Assembly (NCBI RefSeq): GCF_900105945.1
Contig: NZ_FNSO01000003.1
Span: forward strand, 62,001-126,000
Length of the DNA: 64,000 nt
Direction: 5' to 3'
Source: Amycolatopsis tolypomycina
Lineage (GTDB): Bacteria > Actinomycetota > Actinomycetes > Mycobacteriales > Pseudonocardiaceae
Position numbers and translations under genes: made by a program. This document shows positions 1 through 9,984 of the stretch, piece after piece. Position 1 is the first letter of the stretch. Each line of letters starts with the position of its first letter. The notes beneath the pieces are model-generated. The model had not been told where the DNA came from. It worked only from the letters and a program-made list of their open reading frames with translations, and did not search any database.

Positions 1-1043
1 CCGATGCCCGCCGACCAGCCGAGGCCCGTCGCGCGGATCGCGTCCGGGTAGATGCGGCCGATGTACGCGTACACCAGCACCTGGGCGCTGAACACGAAAC
101 AGCCCGTGAGGAACACCGCCGCGTACAGCCCCACCGCCGGCAGCTTCACGCTCAGCAGCGCGAGGAACACCGCGCCCGCGCAGAACCAGACGATCGCCGA
201 CGGCCGGATGCCCACCCGGTCGGCGACCCGGCCCGCGACCAGCAGGCCCACGATGCCGCCGACGTTCAGGGTCAGCAGCAGGCTCAGCGCCGCGCCCAGT
301 GGGTAGCCGGCCTGGCGCATGATCTCCGGCAGCCACGTGTTCAGCCCGTAGACCAGCAGCAGGCCCATGAACGACGTGACCCAGAACGCGATCGTCGCGC
401 GCAGCAGGCCGCCGCGGAACAGCCCGGCCACGGCGTGCCCGGCCGAGCGCTCGGTCTCACGGACCCGCTCGAACGTCTCGGACTCCGGCAGGTACTTCAC
501 CATCAGCGGGACCAGGACCACGGCGGGCAGCGCGCCCGCGACGAACATCGCGCGCCAGCCGAGTGGCGAGATCAGCACAATGCCCAGCAGCGCCGTCAGC
601 ACCGCGCCGACGTGGTAGCCGGTCATCACCGTGGTGGTCGCACTGCCGGACCTGCCGTGGCGCGCGTACTCCGTGACGAGCGTGATCGCCGTCGGCAGGC
701 AGCCGCCGAGGCCGAGCCCGGCCACGAACCGCAGCAGGCCGAAGACGAACGTCGACGGCGCGAAGGCGCACAGCAGCGTGCACAACGAGAACAGCGTGAC
801 GGAGATGATCAGCGACTTCCGGCGGCCGATGACGTCGGTGACCGTGCCGATCGCCAGCCCGCCCAGCATCATACCGGCGAGCCCCACCGTCGACACGACC
901 GAGGCCGTGGCGGGCGTCAGGCCCCAGACGTGGCCGCGGAGGAGCACGGGCAGCACCGTGCCGAGCACGACCAGGTCGAACCCGTCGAGCAGGACGGCTG
1001 TCCAGGCCAGGGGCACGACCCAGCCGCGAGTACCAGGGGACAT
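1..1043 (-). CDS. MFS transporter, aromatic acid:H+ symporter type (3' end outside window)
   Basis: This is an integral membrane permease of the major facilitator superfamily, read on the minus strand from an ATG at 1043 to beyond the window edge, so about 347 residues are visible. The ATG follows a strong GGAGG five to six bases upstream. The N-terminus has the DGFDLVVLGTVLP motif typical of the AAHS family (PcaK/BenK-like), followed by GxxxDxxGRR in loop 2-3. A hydrophobic repeat pattern runs through all visible sequence. By family, it would import small aromatic acids with protons; the substrate is an inference and no catabolic genes lie beside it in this window. It is divergent from the antiporter gene, with a 139-bp promoter region between them. 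Confidence 0.88.
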   Translation of the reverse strand, partial: MSPGTRGWVVPLAWTAVLLDGFDLVVLGTVLPVLLRGHVWGLTPATASVVSTVGLAGMMLGGLAIGTVTDVIGRRKSLIISVTLFSLCTLLCAFAPSTFVFGLLRFVAGLGLGGCLPTAITLVTEYARHGRSGSATTTVMTGYHVGAVLTALLGIVLISPLGWRAMFVAGALPAVVLVPLMVKYLPESETFERVRETERSAGHAVAGLFRGGLLRATIAFWVTSFMGLLLVYGLNTWLPEIMRQAGYPLGAALSLLLTLNVGGIVGLLVAGRVADRVGIRPSAIVWFCAGAVFLALLSVKLPAVGLYAAVFLTGCFVFSAQVLVYAYIGRIYPDAIRATGLGWSAGI

Positions 1044-1182
1044 GGAAACCTCCGGAGGTGGTCGTCTTCCGCACAGGTGTGCGTATTGCGAACAGTATGC
1101 ATGTGGGGTCCGACACATTCCACCGCTTTTCCGCTCACCGGAAGCCCAGCGAGGCCGTGCGACCTGCGGAAAGATCGGCCCA

Positions 1183-2818
1183 GTGGAAATTTTGACGCTG
1201 ATGGGCGTGCTCGCCGGCTCGCTCGCGCTGACGGCGGTCGCACGGCGCTGGAACCTGTCCGCGCCGCTGCTGGTGGTGGTCGTCGCGCTCGGCGTCGCGC
1301 TGATCCCCGGGGTGCCGCGGCTGGAGCTCGAACCCGAGCTGATCCTCACCGTCGTGCTGCCGCCGCTGCTCTATTCGACGTCGCTCGAGAGCTCGCTGAC
1401 GCACTTCAAGACCAACCTGCGGCCGATCATCGCGCTCGGCGTGGTGCTGGTGGCGGTGACCGCGGTGGTCGTCGCCGTCGTCGTGCACCTGCTGCTGCCG
1501 GACGTGCCGTTCGCGTCGGCACTGGTCCTCGGCGCGGTCGTGGCGCCGCCGGACGCGGTGACGGCGGTGGCGATCGGGCGCAAGCTCGGCCTGCCGCGGC
1601 GGGTGATGGCCGTGCTGACCGGGGAAAGCCTGGTGAACGACGCCGCCGCGCTGACGCTCTACAAGGTCGCGCTCGCCGCGGTCGCGGGCACCGCGAGCTC
1701 GGCCGGGCACGGGTTCGCCGTGTTCGGCGTGGCGACCGTGCTCGGCATCGCGGTCGGCCTGGCGATCGGCGCCGTCGTGGTGCTGATCCGGCGGCTGCTC
1801 GACGACCCGCTGATGGAGTCGGCGTTCGGGATCATCGTGCCGTTCGCCGCGTACGTCACCGCCGAGCACCTGCACCCCTTCGGCGACGACTTCAGCGGGT
1901 CGGGCGTGCTCGCCGTCGTCGCGGCCGGCCTCTACCTCGGCCACCGTTCGCTGTACGCGTCACCGGCGACCCGCATGCAGGACAGATCGGTGTGGGCGTC
2001 GATCGACGTCCTGCTGGAGGCGCTGGTGTTCGCGCTGATGGGCCTGCAGTTGCCGTTCGTGCTGGACGGCGCCCAGCACGCGGCCCGCGACAACGGCACG
2101 CTCGCGCTGGTCGCGGCGGCCGTGCTGGCGGTGACGATGCTGGTGCGGATTCCCGCGGTGTTCGTCTCCGCGTACCTGCCGCGGGCGATGCGGCTGTTCG
2201 GCCGCGGCCGCGCGGCGCCGTCGTGGCGGGTACTGGCGGTGGTCTCGTGGACGGGCATGCGCGGGGTCGTCACGCTGGCGGCCGCGGCCGGGGTGCCTGC
2301 CGGGACACCGGGCCGCGAGGAGATCCAGCTGTTCGCGTTCACCGTGGCGATCGGGACCGTGCTGCTCCAGGGGCTGACGCTGCCACCGCTGATCCGGGCG
2401 CTGAAGGTCGAAGATCCCACGGAAGCATCGCGGGACGAAGCGGAAGAGCTCGCCGCGCGCGAAGTCGCGAAGCAGGCGGCGCAGGAACGGTTGCGCGAGA
2501 TCAGCCGCGAGCGGCTGGCTTCGCTCGACCTGCCCCCCGGAGAAGGTGGACCGGCTCAAGGAGCGGCTCCAGCGGCTGATCGACATGCGCTACCGGTTCG
2601 CCAAGGCGGCGATCACGCTGTCCGGCGAAGAGCATCCGGGAAGTCCGCAGGCCCAGTTCGCGAAGGCCCGGCGCGAACTGCTGATCACCCAGCGCAAGGC
2701 GATGATCGAGGAAAACCGCGCGGGCCGCCTCGACGACGACGTGCTGCGGAAGGTGTTGCGGGAACTGGACCTGGAAGAGCTGGCCGTGTCGGCGACTATC
2801 CCGAACCGGTTGAGCTAG
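1183..2818 (+). CDS. Na+/H+ antiporter, CPA1 family (C-terminal frameshift)
   Basis: Monovalent cation/proton antiporter of the YjcE/NhaP type in the plasma membrane. The chosen start is GTG 1183 (VEILTLMG). The reading shows about 12 hydrophobic segments and the CPA1 signature GESLVNDAAALT around residue 148, plus WTGMRGVVTLA further on. The gene is 3n+1 bases long: the frame is intact to a run of six C at 2533-2538 and then the natural tail (EKVDRLKERLQRLIDMRY) continues in the next frame to TAG 2818. Removing one C restores a 544-residue protein of normal family length. Uncorrected, the first frame would run on to 2883 with an unrelated arginine-rich tail. It could be an assembly error, a pseudogene tail or slippage. 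Confidence 0.85.
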
Positions 2819-2926
2819 CAAGCGCTTCCGCATGCCGGACACCCCGGCTCCCAACGCATGAGAACCCGAGCGCCCGGAAGTGAAATCGCCCACCCTGAAG
2901 CAAATCACGATCTTCAGGAGAGCCCC

Positions 2927-4737
<1,811 letters not shown>

Positions 4738-4740
4738 TTA

Positions 4741-4757
4741 GTGTCCCGGACGGACAC
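4741..4757. promoter_or_regulatory. Inverted repeat in purA divergent promoter region
   Basis: GTGTCC and GGACAC, six-base arms separated by five bases, lie in the 100-bp gap between the divergent starts of purA (4707) and the 4808 gene. It may be a repressor site or part of a leader hairpin; nothing in the sequence says which regulator would use it. Confidence 0.3.
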
Positions 4758-4807
4758 CGGTGGCGCTGACGAAATGCCGGTGCATGACTGTAACGGAGGA
4801 CCTGCGG

Positions 4808-5464
4808 GTGCGCGGAATCGTGGTGGCCTGTGGCGACGACGCGGCCGGCTTCGAGGACGTCGACGACGTCGAGTCGGTCCGGGTGCCGAGCCGTCCCGGC
4901 AAGGCGGAAATCGACCCCTTGCTGGGCGAACACGATCATCTGGTCGTCTCGGGGACCGACGCCGACCTCGCCGCGGTCGTGCTGCGCCTGCTCCGGAAGG
5001 ACGCGCTCTCCGGCGTGTCGGTCGGGTACGTCCCCTCGTCGCCGGACTCGGTCGTCGGCGCGCTCTGGGACCTGCCGAAGACGCCGCTGCGGGCGCTCGC
5101 GCTGGCCTTGCGCGGCGAGGTCGACCCGGTGCCGCTGATCCGCGACGACGTCGGCGGCGTGCTCGTCGGGCGCGGGCAGCTGCGGATGGTCCGCGGCGTG
5201 GCCTACGCCGACGAGCAGGTGGCGCTGCGCGGGCCGGCCACGTCGATCGAGGTGACGCCGGACCCGGACGGCCCCGGCCTGGCCGTCCGGGTCGTGAAGG
5301 GCACCATCTTCAAGCGGCCGTCCACCCTGTACTCGCGGGCGTTCCAGATCGGCTGCCTGCCGACCCGGCCGGTGCTCGACGACGTCGTCCACGAGCGCGC
5401 GGTGAACAAGTGGACCTGGTACCGGCACACGGAGGACCTGCGGCTGGTCCGCGGCGCCGGCTGA
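4808..5464 (+). CDS. Conserved hypothetical protein, Rv0358-like
   Basis: A 218-aa cytoplasmic protein of unknown function. Start GTG 4808 is chosen because GGAGGA (4795-4800) sits seven bases upstream; an ATG at 4784 would place that site inside the gene. The C-terminal part (FQIGCLPTRPVLDDVVHERAVNKWTWYRH) resembles the sugar/lipid-binding half of YegS/diacylglycerol-kinase folds, but no GGDGT ATP-binding motif is present, so a kinase call would not be safe. Its position, divergent from purA, matches Rv0358 of M. tuberculosis as I recall it. Conservation of this pair suggests a housekeeping role, but none can be assigned from sequence. Confidence 0.8.
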   Translation: MRGIVVACGDDAAGFEDVDDVESVRVPSRPGKAEIDPLLGEHDHLVVSGTDADLAAVVLRLLRKDALSGVSVGYVPSSPDSVVGALWDLPKTPLRALALALRGEVDPVPLIRDDVGGVLVGRGQLRMVRGVAYADEQVALRGPATSIEVTPDPDGPGLAVRVVKGTIFKRPSTLYSRAFQIGCLPTRPVLDDVVHERAVNKWTWYRHTEDLRLVRGAG

Positions 5465-5471
5465 CCGTACG

Positions 5472-5487
5472 GTGACCCGCGGGTCAC
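5472..5487. terminator. Perfect 16-bp palindrome after the Rv0358-like gene
   Basis: GTGACCCGCGGGTCAC, eight bases after the stop codon of the 4808 gene and 100 bp before the HNH gene. It may be a loop-less terminator or a protein-binding site. No T-tract follows. Confidence 0.35.
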
Positions 5488-5587
5488 GCGGTGTTCATCG
5501 ACGGGCAGCAACCTGTCACCTATACGTGTTGTACCGGCCACTCTCGTGCTTCAGGGTTAGCTGTCCCCACTACACGGAGGCAGCAAT

Positions 5588-6226
5588 ATGCCAACCAGGC
5601 GTGCTGTGCGTCATTCGTTCACTGTGCTGGCCGTCACCGCGGTCCTCTCCGGCACCCTGGCCGGCGTCGCCGACGCGACGCCGCCGGGCATCCCCTCGGC
5701 CACCACGGCGAAGTCCGAGCTCGCGACCTTGACCGTCAAGGCCGACGGCTCGCAGACCGGCTACAGCCGCGACAAGTTCCCGCACTGGATCGACCAGGGC
5801 AACAGCTGCAACACCCGCGAAGTGGTGCTCAAGCGCGACGGCACGAACGTGGTGACCGACTCGAGCTGCGCCGCGACCTCCGGCAAGTGGGTGAGCCCGT
5901 ACGACGGCGCGACCTGGACCGCGGCGTCCGATGTGGACATCGACCACGTCGTGCCGCTGGCCGCCGCGTGGCGCACCGGCGCGTCGTCGTGGACGACCGC
6001 GCAGCGCCAGGCCTTCGCCAACGACCTCACCGATCCCCAGCTGATCGCCGTGACGGACAACGTCAACCAGGAGAAGGGCGACAAGTCGCCCGACCAGTGG
6101 AAGCCGCCGCTCGTCGGCTACTGGTGCACCTACGCGAAGATGTGGGTCGCGGTGAAGTACAAGTTCAAGCTGACCATCAACTCCGCCGAGAAGACCGCCC
6201 TGACGGACATGCTCAACCGCTGCTGA
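5588..6226 (+). CDS. Secreted HNH endonuclease family protein
   Basis: A 212-aa exported nuclease. Residues 1-31 are a Sec signal peptide (basic MPTRRAVRH, hydrophobic core, cleavage near GVADA-TPP). The mature part has the HNH/DUF1524-type catalytic block DIDHVVPLAAAW near residue 118 and the follow-on N...NQEKGDKSPDQWKPP block that supplies metal and DNA contacts. Six cysteines in the mature part suggest disulfides, consistent with export. ATG 5588 is preceded by GGAGG at good spacing. By family, such actinobacterial proteins degrade extracellular DNA; use for phosphate or nucleoside scavenging is an inference. Confidence 0.9.
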   Translation: MPTRRAVRHSFTVLAVTAVLSGTLAGVADATPPGIPSATTAKSELATLTVKADGSQTGYSRDKFPHWIDQGNSCNTREVVLKRDGTNVVTDSSCAATSGKWVSPYDGATWTAASDVDIDHVVPLAAAWRTGASSWTTAQRQAFANDLTDPQLIAVTDNVNQEKGDKSPDQWKPPLVGYWCTYAKMWVAVKYKFKLTINSAEKTALTDMLNRC

Positions 6227-6244
6227 CGCCGGTACGCTCGGGCG

Positions 6245-7351
6245 GTGCGGATCTTCTTCTCGTGCCGCCCGGCGTACGGCCACCTCTTTCCGCTGCTCCC
6301 GCTGGCGAACGCGGCGCGCGGGGCCGGGCACGAGGTCGTCTTCGGCACCGGCGAGGCGTTCGTCCCCAAGGTGCGTGAACTCGGCTTCGAGACCCACCGC
6401 GTCGGCATCTCCATCCGTGCCGCCGAGGCCGAAGCCCAGCGGCGGCACGGGGAGGACGCCGGCTTCCTCGAACTCGGCATCACGATGTTCGCCGAGCTGC
6501 TGCCTGAGGCGACGATCGCCGACCTGCGACCACTGCTGCCGGAGCTGCGGCCGGATCTGGTGGTCTACGAGCAGAGCGACGTCGGCACCGGTGCCTTGGC
6601 GCAGCAGGCGGGCATCCCGGCCGTCTCGCACGTGATCGGCCGGTCGATGCCGCCGGAAGTCCTGTCCGTCGCGGCCGAGCGGCTGGCGCCGTTGTGGGGC
6701 AGGCTGCCCGCGGACGCGATGCTCGGCGACGCCTGCGTCGACGTCTGGCCGGACAGCGTCCGCGATCCGGGCACGGCGGCCGTGCCGAAGGTGTTCCGGA
6801 TGCGCCCGACGCAGTACAACGCGGCGGTCCCGCTGCCGGCGCTGCCGGAAGACGGCTTCGTGTACCTGACCCTCGGCACGGTGGTCCACGGCGCGACGCA
6901 GGTGCTGCGCGGCGCGATCGCGGCGTTGTCTCGGCTGCCGGTGGACGTGCTGGTGGCGGCCGGCCCGGGTGATCCCGCGGCGCTGGGTCCGGTGCCGGGG
7001 AACGTGCGGGTCGCCGGGTTCGTGCCGCAGGCCGAAGTGCTGGAGCACGCGGGCCTGGTGGTGCACCACGGCGGCACGGGGACGGTGCTCGGCTCGCTCG
7101 CCGCGGGTCTGCCGCAGCTGGTCCTGCCGCAGGGCGCCGACCAGTTCGTCAACGCGGAGACGCTGTCGGCGCTCGGCGCGGCCAAGGCCTTGGTGGGCGA
7201 CGCGGTCCGGATCGACGCGATCGAGGCGGCGGTGCGCGAACTGCTGGACGACCCGGCAGCGCGAGCGGTCGCGCAGGGAATCGCGGCCGAAATCGCCGGG
7301 ATGCCCGCGCCGGAGGAGGTGCTCGCCGAGCTCGTCAGCTGGGCGGGCTGA
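6245..7351 (+). CDS. Glycosyltransferase, GT1 / MGT family
   Basis: A 368-aa GT-B fold glycosyltransferase resembling macrolide and natural-product glycosyltransferases. The N-terminal MRIFFSCRPAYGHLFPLLPLA is the acceptor-side signature, and the C-terminal VVHHGGTGTVLGSLAAGLPQL is the nucleotide-sugar-binding (PSPG-like) motif. The start is GTG 6245, 18 bp after the nuclease stop, so the two could be co-transcribed. Its acceptor is unknown and no polyketide or peptide cluster is nearby. The 3' end overlaps the convergent FAD-binding gene by 17 bp (7335-7351). Confidence 0.9.
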   Translation: MRIFFSCRPAYGHLFPLLPLANAARGAGHEVVFGTGEAFVPKVRELGFETHRVGISIRAAEAEAQRRHGEDAGFLELGITMFAELLPEATIADLRPLLPELRPDLVVYEQSDVGTGALAQQAGIPAVSHVIGRSMPPEVLSVAAERLAPLWGRLPADAMLGDACVDVWPDSVRDPGTAAVPKVFRMRPTQYNAAVPLPALPEDGFVYLTLGTVVHGATQVLRGAIAALSRLPVDVLVAAGPGDPAALGPVPGNVRVAGFVPQAEVLEHAGLVVHHGGTGTVLGSLAAGLPQLVLPQGADQFVNAETLSALGAAKALVGDAVRIDAIEAAVRELLDDPAARAVAQGIAAEIAGMPAPEEVLAELVSWAG

Positions 7352-9215
7352 CCAGCGCCAGGATTTCGCGCGCCACGGCGTCGTTCTGGCGGAAGGACAA
7401 CGCGTTCGTCCGCGGCCGGGTGAACGCCGCCGCCGAGCGTGCGCTCGTGTGCGGGCCCACCGCGAACCGGTGCGGGTGGGGGCGGCCGGTCCCGTCGAGC
7501 AGCCGGGAGTCCGAGACCCGCGTGTGGATGCGGCCGGACGGCAGCGAAGCGCCCGTTCCCGGGTCCGCCACCGTCTCCTCGGCCAGTTCGCCCGCGTCGC
7601 GCAGCTGCCGGAGCAGGCCGTCGGCCGCGCGGCGCACGCTCGGGTCCGGCAGGCGCGCTTCGATCAGCGTGCGCGCCTCGACCGTCTCCGGGTGACTCGC
7701 CGACGACGCCACGAAGACGCCGCGCTCGGCCGTCACGCGCATTTCCGCGCCCGCAAAGGAAACGATCCCCGCTTCGTGCAGGGCCAGCAGCTCCTCCAGG
7801 CGACGCGGCGGCGGCCCGCTCGCGTAGTAGGAGAAGAACCCGTGGAACCATCCGTCCATATCGGACACCTGTGACCCGGCGGCCAGCCGTCCGTTGTGGA
7901 CAAGGACGGGCAGCTGGCCGTAGACCGAGAGCAACGCCATGAAGGCACCCAGGTCGGCGCTGAACTCCTGGTCCGCCCGCCGCGCCAGATCGGCCTCGAC
8001 GTACTTGCGCAGTTCCTTGCCGAACTCCTCGGCCGTGCCGAAGGTGCGGCCCGCCATCGGCCGGTCCAGCCGGTCGAGGTCGAGCCGGTCGGCCTCGGCG
8101 GGCACCGCCCGCGCCACGAGGTCGCGCATGGCGGGCGAATTCCAGTCCAGGTCGGCGAAGGCGTCGGCGAACACGGCGAAGTCCAGGCGCACGCGGTCCG
8201 GGTGCCCGGTGAACAGCTCGCTGTAGTAGCCCCAGGCCAGTTCCTTCGCGACCAGCGGCCAGACGTCCCGGCGGAAGTCGAGCACGTCGCCGGCCAGCGC
8301 GTCGATCGCGTAGGCGTCGAAGAACCTGGGCAGCCGCAGCGGTTTCCCGCGCAGCCGGTAGCCGATCTTCGCGTGGTAGGGCACGCCGCGGCGCGAGCCG
8401 ACGTGCAGCACCGGCTCGGCGCCGCTCGGGTGGTAGCGGAGGCCGCCGCACGGAAGGTCCTCGAACCGGCCGCCGCGGCCCTCGGTCAGCAGCAGCATCA
8501 GGTCGACGAACGCCAGCCCGAACCCGCGCACCAGGACGGTTTCGCCCGGCTCGACGCCCGCGTAGTCGACATCGGCGGTGTAGCCGGCCGGGTAATAGGC
8601 CAGCCCGTGCCGCGCGGCGAACGCCACCAGCTCGCGCTCCCGGTCGTCGGGTTCGGCGTCGAGGTGGCCGACGGTGAAGACGACGGCGTCCGCCGCGACC
8701 GCCGTCCCGTCGGACAGGTGGACGGTGTCCCCGTCGACGCCGGTCGCGCGCGCCGCGTGCTCGACGACGTCGATGCCGTCGGGCAGGTCCTCGACGACCT
8801 TCCGGTACACCCACGTCAGGTAGGCGCTCTGGAGGCGCCGGGTGGGGAAGTCGAAGGGGTCGAGCGCGGTCAGCTCGGCGACGACGTCGGACGGCACGTC
8901 GGCGTCGAGCCCGCCGGCCCGCACCTGCCGCGCCCACTCCAGCAGCGACGGCCCCCGCCGCACCGGGCCCGCCATCCGCACCGAGTCGTCGGTGAACATC
9001 GTGACGTCCTCGGGCATCGAGTTCATCCGCAGCAGCGGCGACTGGTCGTAGCGCCACACGCGGCCGGGCCCCGGCGGGAACGGGTCGATCAGGTGCACCT
9101 CGAGCCGCCGCCCGCCGAGGAGCGCGCCCGCGTTCGCGCCGAGCCGTTCGAGGACGCCGACCCCGCGGGGTCCGGCGCCCACGACGGCCAGGGTGAACGG
9201 CGCGAGATCGGCCAC
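7335..9215 (-). CDS. FAD/NAD(P)-binding protein (NAD_binding_9 type)
   Basis: A 626-aa flavoprotein-like oxidoreductase. The N-terminus FTLAVVGAGPRGVGVLERL is a Rossmann dinucleotide-binding motif (GxGxxG) directly after the start, followed by HLIDPFPPGPGRVWR, which is characteristic of the NAD_binding_9 group of lysine/ornithine-monooxygenase-like proteins. GTG 9215 is chosen so that the Rossmann strand begins near residue 9; the open frame extends further upstream but that part is compositionally unlike a protein. The reaction is unknown. It is convergent with the glycosyltransferase. Confidence 0.82.
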   Translation of the reverse strand: MADLAPFTLAVVGAGPRGVGVLERLGANAGALLGGRRLEVHLIDPFPPGPGRVWRYDQSPLLRMNSMPEDVTMFTDDSVRMAGPVRRGPSLLEWARQVRAGGLDADVPSDVVAELTALDPFDFPTRRLQSAYLTWVYRKVVEDLPDGIDVVEHAARATGVDGDTVHLSDGTAVAADAVVFTVGHLDAEPDDRERELVAFAARHGLAYYPAGYTADVDYAGVEPGETVLVRGFGLAFVDLMLLLTEGRGGRFEDLPCGGLRYHPSGAEPVLHVGSRRGVPYHAKIGYRLRGKPLRLPRFFDAYAIDALAGDVLDFRRDVWPLVAKELAWGYYSELFTGHPDRVRLDFAVFADAFADLDWNSPAMRDLVARAVPAEADRLDLDRLDRPMAGRTFGTAEEFGKELRKYVEADLARRADQEFSADLGAFMALLSVYGQLPVLVHNGRLAAGSQVSDMDGWFHGFFSYYASGPPPRRLEELLALHEAGIVSFAGAEMRVTAERGVFVASSASHPETVEARTLIEARLPDPSVRRAADGLLRQLRDAGELAEETVADPGTGASLPSGRIHTRVSDSRLLDGTGRPHPHRFAVGPHTSARSAAAFTRPRTNALSFRQNDAVAREILALVSPPS

Positions 9216-9389
9216 GAACCCGAAGCTACGCCGGGGCCGGGGCGCCGGACGGCCTTCCCACGGAGCGGAACCCATCCACCGCGCGACCGGCTCCGAAGGC
9301 CTGGGGTACACCGGCGAAAGGAGCGAACTTGACCTTCGTCCACCACCGAGGCGCCCGGGCCTCTGCCGCATGCTTCCACCGGCGAATAC

Positions 9390-9686
9390 TTGGCCGATGA
9401 GATCGGCTCGCCGCACCGCGTCCACACCGCGCAGGACGTGGTCGGCACCCTCCTCCGGGGAAACTGGGCGATCTTCGCCCACGAATGGGCCGATCCGGAC
9501 GGGATCGACCCCGAGCACTGGCAGGACGTCGTCGAGGCCGCCGCGGAGGCGGCCGGGGTCGACGTCGAGTTCGTGGTCATCCCGCGCCGGTCCCTGACCG
9601 TCGTGTTCAACCGGGCCGTCCCGCCCACCTTCGAGCAGGTCCGCGCATCGATCGAGGTCATCGAACGCTCGCGCGGCAAGGGCTGA
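9390..9686 (+). CDS. Small hypothetical protein
   Basis: About 98 aa, not recognised. The frame has strong third-position GC and reads as a compact alpha/beta protein (DVVGTLLRGNWAIFAHEW, VVIPRRSLTVVFNRA). The start is doubtful: TTG 9390 is the first start-like codon in frame, but coding character extends upstream (LPHASTGEY) to a stop at 9330, and a good AAGGAG plus TTG at 9329 lies in a different frame. Either the start is non-standard or a base is missing near 9335-9380. A strong terminator follows directly. Confidence 0.5.
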   Translation: MADEIGSPHRVHTAQDVVGTLLRGNWAIFAHEWADPDGIDPEHWQDVVEAAAEAAGVDVEFVVIPRRSLTVVFNRAVPPTFEQVRASIEVIERSRGKG

Positions 9687-9711
9687 GCCACCTCGCGTTC
9701 GCGAGGTGGCT
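9686..9711 (+). terminator. Intrinsic terminator
   Basis: Eleven-base arms AGCCACCTCGC and GCGAGGTGGCT with a four-base loop, starting at the last base of the stop codon of the 9390 gene and followed by a short T-run (ACTTTTG). Confidence 0.8.
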
Positions 9712-9862
9712 ACTTTTGCCTCTGGCGACCGACCGGGCGGTACGGAATGATCGATTGGTGACTCCTGGGCCACCGGTCAGACACTGCGGGCTATCGTCTG
9801 ACCCGTTCGGGAAAGCTCCGTGACACCTTGGATACCAGCGAAAGAACCTAGAGATTTACCAA

Positions 9863-9945
9863 CAGTCACGGGACACTGGCTGGGGTAACTCACGTACCGT
9901 GACTGCCTCATGACCGACTGATCCGTCTCGTCACCGTTGGTCATG
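9863..9945 (+). promoter_or_regulatory. Structured 5' leader of MFS gene
   Basis: Two inverted repeats lie in the leader: CAGTCACGG (9863-9871) with CCGTGACTG (9897-9905), and CATGACC (9909-9915) with GGTCATG (9939-9945). The second ends 40 bp before ATG 9985. They may be repressor sites or an attenuator. No short leader peptide is convincing. Confidence 0.35.
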
Positions 9946-9984
9946 GGACGGATGCGGTCTGCACAAGAGGTCGGGAGAAAACGC

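Noticed and set aside
435..2579. 714-residue open frame on the plus strand
   Set aside because: Arginine/alanine-rich shadow: it crosses the MFS gene on the other strand and the antiporter gene in another frame, with no recognisable domain.
6565..9057. 830-residue minus-strand frame
   Set aside because: Shadow of the FAD-binding protein gene and of the glycosyltransferase.
6245..9215. Natural-product cluster around the glycosyltransferase
   Set aside because: Apart from an FAD-binding protein there is no polyketide, peptide or terpene synthase within the window.
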